From positions 1 through 64,000 of the forward strand of contig OW569380.1 in NCBI GenBank assembly GCA_937625935.1: a stretch of DNA of 64,000 nt, read 5' to 3'. Position 1 is the first letter of the stretch. Every line of letters starts with the position of its first letter. Below, piece by piece: positions 58,023-64,000 of this stretch. The notes below the pieces were generated by a model that saw only the letters and a program-made list of their open reading frames with translations, did not search any database and had not been told where the DNA came from. Made by a program: the position numbers and the translations under genes. This DNA comes from Tetramitus jugosus (taxonomy: Eukaryota > Heterolobosea > Eutetramitea > Acrasida > Vahlkampfiidae).

Positions 58023-60080
58023 TTAATCAGATGGATCATGTTCAGATGATACAACCCATGAAACTTCTTTAGTATAAGTAGATCGATTGGCAGCATACAC
58101 AAAATCTCTTGATTCCATACTTGATTTAAATTGTTGTGAGTTAATTTTATAACCGCTAATATCATTTAAAGTTTTATATTCTTTAAAACCTGCAAATTTG
58201 AGAACCAATTTATATTTCACGTTATTACCTATGTTATTTCTATTAAAGGTTGAAAATTGAAGTTGACTAATGGATTCTGCAATCCAAACATCAATAGGAT
58301 CAGCTGACTTACCCTTCATCAACTCAAGAAGTTTTGTTTTAGGATAATCTTGAATAACGAAGGAACTGATATCACGTTTCATGAAAAATGTAAACAACGA
58401 ATTCATTACATTATCATCCTCAAGCATAGCAAGAATTTTCGTAGAATGATCGTAATCCTCCTTGTATTTAGGAACACATTTAAAACAAGCGAATCTTCTA
58501 TCGTTGTCATCTATTTTGAAGTATTCCCATTTATTAGTGAAGAATATAGCAAATAAAAAATTATCAACAGTTGCGTATTCTTCGTATAACCTACGTATCT
58601 CAATCTTATCTTCACTGATAATGTTCTTTAATTTTTCTGCATTTTCTCCAAAACCTTGAACTTCGTCTCCAATTATGCCAAGTATGTTTTGTAATGATCC
58701 ATTCTTTTCACCCGTGATCTGATTTATATGATTTATCATTCTAATAACAAATTCACCAAATAATTTAGATATAATTTTTGCCAAAATTCCTTTACCAGTA
58801 CCAGTTGTAGATGATAAAAGCATCGCAACGTCAGTTTTGAGATGAGGATATTGAACCTTCTTGGCAATAAAATTAAGGAACCATTCAAGATAATTATCAT
58901 TACATTCAACTAACATATGGAAATGATCCATGAACAAACCAATCGTAGGGTCACATGAATATCTTGAAGTTTGTTTTTCAGCGTTACCTTTTTCTGTAAC
59001 AATACATTCATAATTTGGTAAGACTTTATATGGGAATCCGTAGAATGTATTAATTCTTCTAGTGTCCAACCAACTCAATGGATAAGGAATAAATACTTCT
59101 TCGAGGTAAACATGTGTCTTTAGCAACAAGTCATGTATCTCTTTTTCAGTATAAGTGATATATCTTGGTACAGTTTCACCTGCAATCAATCTGTTCTTGA
59201 GACTAGATGTAGTTTCCCATTTTCTCTGTTCAGCTGCATACTCGTTATCATTTAATTTTCTAGAAAATCCAGACGATCTATGGTATCCATTACTTGCTAA
59301 TTTTTCAACAACATAACGAGCGATTTTACCTTCAACCTTCGTATGTTTGACATAAAACCAATGGTTATTACCAATACTACGTATACCAGCAGTTGCCTCA
59401 AGGGCACACATCATTGATTCGAAATCATCATAATCTCCCTTGGCATCATGATAGGTGAAAGTATCCTTAGGATTCAAGAATCTTAATCTTGCAGTATGTC
59501 TAGGATCATCAAATTCTTCATCATCTTGAATCTCTTCAAGAGTACCTACTGAATCTTCAATGTTAGGAGGTTGAATAATAGTATCGACAAAATCAGGGGC
59601 AGCATTATCGATATTCGGAATTTGACCAACTGAAGCTTCCCATTCACAATCAATGTATGCAACTCTTTCACCAGTTATGTATGATCCACAACCAGGTAAA
59701 AGAAATTCTTCACCTTTACCTTCAATATTAATAGTGACTGTTTGATAGTCAAGAGGATTAACAATACTTTGAAATACTGCAGTATTGTCCATACCAATAC
59801 CATATTTCTTTCTAAACTGTTCTTCGGTCATCTCGAATACAGAGACAAACTTATCAATATCACTGTCTTCCAATGTCATGGTGTGATCACACCATGAAGG
59901 TGACGCATCTAAAGGACATGAAACGATTAAAAATTTATCGTCACAAGAGAAATAATCTCCATTAACATTCAAACCAAGTTTCTTAAAATATTCACCAACT
60001 GCTTTTACTTCATTCTGAGTTGGAACATCAAACGGATCAGTCATTACCTTCTGTAATCTTTTTGTACTTACTCTACTCAT
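58023..60080 (-). CDS. SF3 helicase, DUF5906-type, with N-terminal domain of unknown function
   Basis: 685 residues. The helicase core is at about 375-540: Walker A SSTTGTGKGILAK (Lys430; Gly-Lys-Gly instead of Gly-Lys-Ser/Thr), Walker B NILGIIGDEVQG (Asp472, Glu473), motif C FLFAIFFTNKWEY (Asn516) and an Arg pair in DDNDRRFACF. The GTGKG form is typical of DUF5906 phage/satellite primase-helicases. The first ~200 residues include a Cys/Asp-rich segment (GDYFSCDDKFLIVSCPLDAS, PSWCDH); a middle segment GGIRSIGNNHWFYVKH-type resembles the linker region before D5-like helicases. SF3 proteins form hexamers that unwind DNA at the origin. The primase activity is in a separate gene at 60678-62036. 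Confidence 0.9.
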   Translation of the reverse strand: MSRVSTKRLQKVMTDPFDVPTQNEVKAVGEYFKKLGLNVNGDYFSCDDKFLIVSCPLDASPSWCDHTMTLEDSDIDKFVSVFEMTEEQFRKKYGIGMDNTAVFQSIVNPLDYQTVTINIEGKGEEFLLPGCGSYITGERVAYIDCEWEASVGQIPNIDNAAPDFVDTIIQPPNIEDSVGTLEEIQDDEEFDDPRHTARLRFLNPKDTFTYHDAKGDYDDFESMMCALEATAGIRSIGNNHWFYVKHTKVEGKIARYVVEKLASNGYHRSSGFSRKLNDNEYAAEQRKWETTSSLKNRLIAGETVPRYITYTEKEIHDLLLKTHVYLEEVFIPYPLSWLDTRRINTFYGFPYKVLPNYECIVTEKGNAEKQTSRYSCDPTIGLFMDHFHMLVECNDNYLEWFLNFIAKKVQYPHLKTDVAMLLSSTTGTGKGILAKIISKLFGEFVIRMINHINQITGEKNGSLQNILGIIGDEVQGFGENAEKLKNIISEDKIEIRRLYEEYATVDNFLFAIFFTNKWEYFKIDDNDRRFACFKCVPKYKEDYDHSTKILAMLEDDNVMNSLFTFFMKRDISSFVIQDYPKTKLLELMKGKSADPIDVWIAESISQLQFSTFNRNNIGNNVKYKLVLKFAGFKEYKTLNDISGYKINSQQFKSSMESRDFVYAANRSTYTKEVSWVVSSEHDPSD

Positions 60081-60270
60081 CTTTCTTTCTTTCTTTTTAA
60101 TTCTAGAGATATTTTTTATTTCTAGAATTTTTTAAAAAACTTTCAATTCGTTTTAAAAATCATATTTTTAAAAATAAATAAAAAAATTCAATAAAAATAT
60201 ATTTACTATAAAAAATTCATTAATCTTTTTCATATCACTTCCATTGTATAAGTGATATGATACTGTATAT
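60081..60270. promoter_or_regulatory. Very A/T-rich leader of the helicase gene
   Basis: Nearly pure A/T with TTTTTAAAA runs, a short inverted repeat TTCTAGA...TCTAGAA, and AAAGAAAGAAAG just before the helicase ATG. Contains the palindrome of the 125-aa gene at 60230-60260. Confidence 0.45.
60230..60260 (-). terminator. Palindrome 3' of the 125-aa coiled-coil gene
   Basis: TCATATCACTT (60230-60240), 9-nt loop, AAGTGATATGA (60250-60260); perfect 11-bp arms 10 bases after the stop. Confidence 0.88.
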
Positions 60271-60648
60271 TCATAAGGTGAATGTAACATTATTTGCATT
60301 GAAGTATTCCATGATACGTTGTCCTGGTTTTCTGTTTGTGAAATATTTTACATGTTCTTTAACCCATTCAATTTCTACAGGCTTAGCTGTTCCATTCATA
60401 ATCTTTGTACATTGATAGTTAAATTTACCGTATAACGACCTCATATCAGTTACCTTAGCCATTGTCTTTTCGTGTTCTAACTTTCGTTGTTTTTCTTCCT
60501 CATGTTTTCTCTTCAATTCTTCATGGAAGAGTCTATTCTTTTCATGGAAATTCTTATTCAGTTGAACTTTACGATCAGCTATTTCTTGTTTAATTGAAGT
60601 AAACAACTCAGATAATTCTTCGATACTCATTTCTTTGATATTTATCAT
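60271..60648 (-). CDS. Short coiled-coil protein
   Basis: 125 residues. Residues 5-70 are a highly charged helix (SIEELSELFTSIKQEIADRK, KRKHEEEKQRKLEHEKTMAK), then a compact basic C-terminal part (YFTNRKPGQRIMEYFN). Between helicase and primase on the same strand, which suggests a replication accessory role, but there is no direct evidence. Confidence 0.7.
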   Translation of the reverse strand: MINIKEMSIEELSELFTSIKQEIADRKVQLNKNFHEKNRLFHEELKRKHEEEKQRKLEHEKTMAKVTDMRSLYGKFNYQCTKIMNGTAKPVEIEWVKEHVKYFTNRKPGQRIMEYFNANNVTFTL

Positions 60649-60666
60649 TTTTTAAATGATAAATAT
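60638..60666 (-). terminator. Palindrome between the primase and 125-aa genes
   Basis: ATATTTATCATTT, TTT, AAATGATAAATAT: perfect 13-bp arms. Its left arm overlaps the first codons of the 125-aa gene; it begins 12 bases after the primase stop. Confidence 0.85.
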
Positions 60667-60677
60667 ATATTTATTTT

Positions 60678-62036
60678 TTATTTTTTTATTAATAATCGTT
60701 CATCTAAAATTGGTAGTATGAATTTTGTACTTGTACATATACATAATTTTTGATAATCCATTATCTGTTGCATACGTGGTTCTTTTTTTACTTCCCATCT
60801 TTTAGCTGAAACTTCAACTGAAGCTAAAGTACCTAGATCTAGAGAACCTAACATAAAAGACTGTCCGTGATTTCTGAAACAACGTAAATGAACGTTTTTC
60901 TTATCACCTGAAATGGTTAAATAAGCATTTTCATTATCATGTGTTCTATTACAAACTAAACAATAACATGATTTTTTACGTTTCAACTTGATAGTTGTAC
61001 CTAAAGATTCTTCAACATTAAATGAATCTTCATGATATGGAGCGATTCTATGAAACATGTTAATTGCTCCTTCAATTTCACTCTCTGATACTTCTCCTCC
61101 AATAAATTTAGTCTTTTTCATTTTATCGATAGTTATAGGACATACTAACAGTTTAGATGTATTTAAAATCAATCCAACTAAAGAGTATCTAAATCTATTT
61201 AGATGGCTCAACTTTATATTATTGATATCTTCACTATCATTATACACGATTTTTTTACCATTGTATGTCCAATACTTATCGAACTTCATTCTATTTGTAC
61301 CAGCTTTTCTATTATACGGGAGTCTAAATTGTTGTAATGAACTATACACACTAGGATCTACAAACTTTTTCACATTATCAGGAAGATGACTAACCACATG
61401 ATCATAAAAAACTTTTGCTTCCTCATGATCTGGATGATAAACTCCATCAACGATGATATGAACACTATATTTCTTTCCTTTCTCTATCATACCAGTTGAT
61501 TCATAAACGATGATGTTCTTTACAGGGTCTATTTCAACTCCCCAAAGTTTACAACATTCGATAATTAAGCTACACATGTAATCTATAAAATAGTCAAACC
61601 ATTCATCTGTTACCCATGAATCCTCAGTTTCAATATCAAATCTAGGTTTCTGTGGTCCTTCTGTAATAACTTCAAAGAAGTTTAAATGTTCTAATGAAGC
61701 TCTACCGCCAGTATGATTGAGCTTTAAAAACGAATACTTATATTCAGTTGGAGGAATATTAGTTGTTCTAAACTCGAATTTTTTTACATCTTCATCTTTG
61801 ATTTCAGTGATTGTATTATAACCCCCAGCTTGGTGAATCATTTTTTCGAGATCATTGATATTCATCATTGAATATAATCTTCGATTGTTTTCGTCACAGT
61901 GACATATGATAATATCCCCATGAGCCTTCACATTATTCGATAATAATGTTGGAGTTCCATTTTTTATCGAATCTTGACTATCTTTGAGATAATAGTATGC
62001 TTCATGTACAACTGTATCCTTGTAAGTAAACTTCAT
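60678..62036 (-). CDS. Archaeo-eukaryotic primase (AEP) with C-terminal zinc motif
   Basis: 452 residues. Residues 132-138 RFDIETE give the DxE metal pair (Asp134, Glu136); residues 189-197 KYSVHIIVD give the SxH nucleotide-binding strand (Ser191, His193); DPSVYSSLQQFRLPYNRK (about 227-244) matches the third AEP motif region with the Asp and the downstream RLP. A zinc-type cluster follows at about 357-390 (CYCLVC, H, HLRCFRNH), as in herpes/NCLDV-type primases and Prim-Pol proteins. It should make primers for the element's DNA synthesis. In most virophages primase and SF3 helicase are one protein; here they are separate genes with one small ORF between. Confidence 0.85.
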   Translation of the reverse strand: MKFTYKDTVVHEAYYYLKDSQDSIKNGTPTLLSNNVKAHGDIIICHCDENNRRLYSMMNINDLEKMIHQAGGYNTITEIKDEDVKKFEFRTTNIPPTEYKYSFLKLNHTGGRASLEHLNFFEVITEGPQKPRFDIETEDSWVTDEWFDYFIDYMCSLIIECCKLWGVEIDPVKNIIVYESTGMIEKGKKYSVHIIVDGVYHPDHEEAKVFYDHVVSHLPDNVKKFVDPSVYSSLQQFRLPYNRKAGTNRMKFDKYWTYNGKKIVYNDSEDINNIKLSHLNRFRYSLVGLILNTSKLLVCPITIDKMKKTKFIGGEVSESEIEGAINMFHRIAPYHEDSFNVEESLGTTIKLKRKKSCYCLVCNRTHDNENAYLTISGDKKNVHLRCFRNHGQSFMLGSLDLGTLASVEVSAKRWEVKKEPRMQQIMDYQKLCICTSTKFILPILDERLLIKK

Positions 62037-62097
62037 TTTTATTATTTGTTAGATTTTTTTAAATTTAGTTTTTTAAAAATTCTTCATTTATTTTTAA

Positions 62098-62127
62098 AAT
62101 CATACAATTTATTTCAATTGTATGATT
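62098..62127 (-). terminator. Palindrome 3' of the 191-aa gene
   Basis: AATCATACAATT (62098-62109), TATTTC, AATTGTATGATT (62116-62127); perfect 12-bp arms, 31 bases after the stop. Confidence 0.88.
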
Positions 62128-62158
62128 CATTGTTACATTGTTCATTCATAGTGTGAAG

Positions 62159-62734
62159 TTAAAATTCATCAGTAATTGTTGCAATGGTTAAGTATAAAAG
62201 ATCATGAAAGAATCTAAATCGAGTACCTTCAATTTCAATTGTACTATCATCCATATGCATACATGTTACATTGATTAATTCCTTACAAAAGATTCTAAAA
62301 GTCATTGGAATATCCTTCGTATAAACTGTTGTTTCAATTGAACCTATCCTCAAGAATTCTTTCATAATTATTAGAACAACATCATCGTATAGATTTCCAT
62401 CGTATGTAGGCATAATTTCAACTGTTACGAAACGAATCAATGATGTTACAAATAAGATGTCATCCCATTCAAGTTTAGTACCAAACACCATTGATAATTG
62501 ATTGAAAACTCCTTGAAGATCTTTGAAAAACATTTTAGTCAATTCAATGTTTTCATCTGAATAAATCATTTCAAAAGGGTCTGGATCTTTACCTAAGAAT
62601 CTTAAAGTACATAGACGTACATGTAATTCAAATATCTTTAAATCTTTCTTGATATCATCAGATGGATCTAATGCAAGTTTATAAGTTTCATAGATGATAT
62701 CAAGCTCTCTGTTGTAGCGTTCTAAGTCGTTCAT
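62159..62734 (-). CDS. Helical protein of unknown function, paralogue of the 181-aa protein
   Basis: 191 residues, predicted mostly helical and acidic. It shares with the 181-aa protein (62967-63512) a common plan: Y..ELDIIYETYKLALDP near the N-terminus versus Y.AGLDVIHGIYKAILIEP, and EWDDILFVTSLIRFVTVEIM versus TWKDIKIGRSLINYLTREVL in the centre. They therefore arose by duplication within the element. No catalytic motif seen. Confidence 0.7.
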   Translation of the reverse strand: MNDLERYNRELDIIYETYKLALDPSDDIKKDLKIFELHVRLCTLRFLGKDPDPFEMIYSDENIELTKMFFKDLQGVFNQLSMVFGTKLEWDDILFVTSLIRFVTVEIMPTYDGNLYDDVVLIIMKEFLRIGSIETTVYTKDIPMTFRIFCKELINVTCMHMDDSTIEIEGTRFRFFHDLLYLTIATITDEF

Positions 62735-62749
62735 TTATTACTATGCGTA

Positions 62750-62776
62750 TAATATGTATCCATTGGATACATATTA
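62750..62776 (-). terminator. Palindrome 3' of the 66-aa/181-aa gene pair
   Basis: TAATATGTATCC, ATT, GGATACATATTA: perfect 12-bp arms beginning just after the stop of the 66-aa gene. There is none between the overlapping 181- and 66-aa genes, so that pair appears to end together. Confidence 0.9.
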
Positions 62777-62779
62777 GTT

Positions 62780-62980
62780 TTAACAATCAATTACTCCATC
62801 CAGGAAATCGATAAGTCCTTCAAGGTTCTTACGTTCATCTTCTAACTCTTTAAGTTTCTCTTGAACATCATTGATTAATGCTTTTGTAACTTTCATTTCA
62901 TCTTCTTTACATTGAAGTTCTAATTGAAGTTCAATTATAAAGAATTGAAGGTCTTTAATCTCTGAATCAATGTCTATCAT
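62780..62980 (-). CDS. Short coiled-coil protein overlapping its upstream neighbour
   Basis: 66 residues, one long heptad-like helix (ELQLELQCKEDEMKVTKALI, NDVQEKLKELEDERKNLEGL). It overlaps the end of the 181-aa gene by 14 bp in another frame, and the only hairpin is after this gene, so both would be on one transcript. Function unknown. Confidence 0.6.
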   Translation of the reverse strand: MIDIDSEIKDLQFFIIELQLELQCKEDEMKVTKALINDVQEKLKELEDERKNLEGLIDFLDGVIDC

Positions 62981-63512
62981 TGCGTATTGCTTTTAATAGT
63001 ACAAACAATAACTTATGTTGTTCAGGATTTATATCAATCGGTCTTCCATCACGATATTGATCAGATAATTCAATTAATGTTTTAACTAAAACTTTTTCAA
63101 CTACTCTTGTTTCAGTCGATACACTTTTCAATGTATTGATTACAACACGTTCAAACTCTTCATTGTTATAGACGTAGCTGAATGTTGGTAAAACTTCTCG
63201 AGTTAAATAGTTGATTAAACTTCGTCCAATCTTTATATCTTTCCATGTTCCGTAGTCATCGTCTAACCAATCAATGTTGTCTTCTCTTAATGCTTCTCTG
63301 AAGATGTCTCTATATACATCTGAATGAAAACTATAAGATTTCAATGAATGTTCGAACATTGAATAAGCGCTTTCTGATCCTGTTGCTTGAAGTAGATCGT
63401 ATCTAAAGAATACTTTGTCTTCAATGTTTGGTTCAATTAGTATCGCCTTATAGATTCCATGGATAACATCTAGTCCAGCTTCATATTTCAAGATATCCTT
63501 GTATTCGTCCAT
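62967..63512 (-). CDS. Helical protein of unknown function, paralogue of the 191-aa protein
   Basis: 181 residues, acidic and helical, paralogous to 62159-62734 as described there. First gene of the leftward block; its ATG is 24 bp from inverted repeat R, which therefore probably contains the promoter. Start context AATAAATG as for other element genes. Confidence 0.7.
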   Translation of the reverse strand: MDEYKDILKYEAGLDVIHGIYKAILIEPNIEDKVFFRYDLLQATGSESAYSMFEHSLKSYSFHSDVYRDIFREALREDNIDWLDDDYGTWKDIKIGRSLINYLTREVLPTFSYVYNNEEFERVVINTLKSVSTETRVVEKVLVKTLIELSDQYRDGRPIDINPEQHKLLFVLLKAIRNDRH

Positions 63513-63535
63513 TTATTCATTCAGTCGATTATTTC

Positions 63536-63698
63536 ATTCTCTATTTATCCTTTAGTCTATCTATATAATATATTAAAATAACTAAAAAGGTGAGAAGGGT
63601 GAGAAGTGGAGATATAAAAGTATTATGAAATTTAAAAATGAATATAGAAAACTTTTAAAAACGTTCCTCACACCCTTCTCACCTTTTTAGATGTTTCA
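63536..63698. repeat. Inverted repeat R with opposed iteron pairs (candidate origin)
   Basis: Near-identical reverse complement of 57783-57944. Iterons: GGTGAGAAG twice (63589-63597, 63598-63606) facing CCTCACACC (63666-63674) and CTTCTCACC (63675-63683). The outer flank shared with copy L continues through GGATAAATAG-type sequence. Most differences between copies lie in the A/T-rich centre, so the iterons and arms appear to be the conserved part. Confidence 0.85.
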
Positions 63699-63816
63699 TA
63701 TATATTGAGGATAATACGAATGAATAGAACGAAACTAAAAATAATACAAAACGATACCAAAGGATACAAGCAACTCTAATAATGAGTATAAAACTCGATA
63801 TAGTAAAGCTGAGCAT

Positions 63817-63834
63817 AGTCCCTATATAGGGACT
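63817..63834. terminator. 18-bp perfect palindrome
   Basis: AGTCCCTATATAGGGACT, no loop, in a stretch without an ORF. Confidence 0.7.
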
Positions 63835-63875
63835 GGTATATTAATGCTTAACTCGAAATAGTAATCGATATCAAG

Positions 63876-63900
63876 TTTATTGAAGCATAGCTTCAATAAA
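63876..63900. terminator. Palindrome with 11-bp arms
   Basis: TTTATTGAAGC, ATA, GCTTCAATAAA. Lies about 26 bp before the ATG of the partial ORF at 63927. Confidence 0.7.
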
Positions 63901-63926
63901 TATAGAAATAATAATAAGTATGAGAA

Positions 63927-64000
63927 ATGGATATACTTTATAGCACAGCGTTACTATCAATCCCAGTCGTAGTTTATTATACTGGATCATTAATGATCCA
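63927..64000 (+). CDS. Start of a possible hydrophobic protein, cut by the window end
   Basis: From the ATG at 63927 the frame reads MDILYSTALLSIPVVVYYTG and stays open to the end. The composition fits an N-terminal membrane segment. However, an 18-bp palindrome (63983-64000) lies in it, which in this element usually marks a gene end, so the call is tentative. Confidence 0.3.
   Translation, partial: MDILYSTALLSIPVVVYYTGSLMI
63983..64000. terminator. 18-bp palindrome at the window edge
   Basis: TGGATCATTAATGATCCA, perfect, possibly longer beyond the edge. Element-style hairpin. Confidence 0.6.

Larger units (their letters stand above)
63699..63926. other. Non-coding stretch right of repeat R with two palindromes
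   Basis: No frame longer than about 20 codons. It holds the perfect palindromes AGTCCCTATATAGGGACT (63817-63834) and, with 11-bp arms, 63876-63900. Two near-copies of AACTCGATATAGTAA lie around the first one (AACTCGATATAGTAA, AACTCGAAATAGTAA). Two hairpins without genes between them may mark small RNAs or the ends of genes beyond the repeat. Confidence 0.5.
52781..64000. mobile_element. Integrated virophage/polinton-like virus (right end outside the window)
   Basis: From about 52.78 kb on, the DNA is visibly more A+T rich, introns and host-style leaders vanish, ORFs are packed with 20-200 bp gaps, and most ORFs or gene groups are followed by a private palindrome. Gene set: HUH Rep, rve integrase, capsid-like protein, two tail-anchored proteins, a hydrophobic small protein, SF3 helicase, AEP primase and several unknowns. 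Rightward genes: 53.28-56.49 kb; leftward: Rep and everything from 56.5 to 63.5 kb. Two 160-bp inverted repeats bracket the 57.8-63.7 kb replication module. No polymerase, FtsK/HerA-type ATPase, protease or penton gene was identified here; the element is cut by the window edge. All readable genes are open, so the copy looks young. Confidence 0.88.

Noticed and set aside
62159-63512. Bcl-2-like fold for the paralogous helical pair
   Set aside because: The central W-x-x-I helix is reminiscent of a BH1 motif, but the rest does not align and short helical proteins often show such likeness.
52781-64000. TCTA late-promoter motif as in mavirus and its giant virus host
   Set aside because: TCTA is present shortly upstream of the capsid, primase and helicase genes but absent before most others; in such A/T-rich DNA this is close to chance.
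52781-64000. Protein-primed DNA polymerase B typical of polintons
   Set aside because: No frame in the visible part has polymerase motifs; it may lie beyond the edge, but I cannot report it.
1-64000. tRNA and rRNA genes
   Set aside because: I looked for cloverleaf-like segments and rRNA signatures by eye and saw none that hold; a covariance-model scan (tRNAscan-SE/Infernal) would be decisive.

Overview
The window begins at a chromosome end: a C-strand telomere of CCCAAA repeats (G strand TTTGGG) fills the first 1.14 kb. Gene style and content point to a free-living heterolobosean amoeba, most likely Naegleria: few and very short introns (two seen, 74 and 145 bp), CAACAA-rich leaders before ATGs, tightly packed eukaryotic genes (AlaRS, La, CDK, TMCO1, ELMO, RCC1-like, cystatin, Ras-like), Asn/Ser-rich low-complexity tracts, and several bacterial-looking enzymes. 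The species is inferred; nothing in the window proves it.

Layout. 0-12.7 kb is a subtelomeric gene graveyard: telomere, interstitial telomere repeats, a 39-bp minisatellite with a palindromic core, a decayed Mutator-like transposase, one intact-looking class II (B12-type) ribonucleotide reductase, an intact FkbM-type methyltransferase, and fragments of BAHD acyltransferase, dual-specificity phosphatase, macro-domain and ribosomal protein SA genes. 12.8-39.3 kb is ordinary gene-dense chromosome: a coiled-coil protein, a pyrimidine-dimer glycosylase, an FAD oxidase-methyltransferase fusion, a CAP protein, La, three tandem secreted propeller-like paralogues with a gene-conversion tract, CDK, TMCO1, RCC1-like, AlaRS, ELMO, cystatin and PepE. 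39.3-45.6 kb is repeat-rich: a frameshifted DD35E integrase remnant and a tandemly duplicated 1,355-bp unit carrying two uncharacterised families. 45.7-52.3 kb returns to host genes (atypical Ras-like GTPase, beta-lactamase-fold/golvesin protein, membrane alpha/beta hydrolase, CH-domain protein).

From about 52.78 kb to the right edge the composition turns strongly A+T rich and the gene style changes completely. This is an integrated virophage/polinton-like DNA virus, still open in every gene seen: a small HUH endonuclease (Rep), an rve integrase with an exact DD35E triad, a protein that reads as a double jelly-roll major capsid protein, small tail-anchored or hydrophobic proteins (probable virion membrane proteins), an SF3 helicase of DUF5906 type, an archaeo-eukaryotic primase with a zinc motif, and several unknown ORFs including a paralogous pair. 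No polymerase B, packaging ATPase or protease lies in the window; the element continues past 64,000.

Two structural features stand out. Most genes or gene groups of the element end in their own, sequence-unrelated perfect palindrome with 7-15 bp arms, the hairpin 3'-end habit of mimivirus-like giant viruses and their virophages; neighbouring host genes lack it. And a ~160-bp repeat occurs twice in inverted orientation (57.78-57.94 and 63.54-63.70 kb), each copy holding two opposed pairs of 9-bp GGTGAGAAG-type iterons. These look like Rep-bound origins and/or sites for inversion of the 5.6-kb replication module between them. The combination of HUH Rep, separate AEP primase, SF3 helicase, retroviral-type integrase and capsid gene is the most unusual system here.
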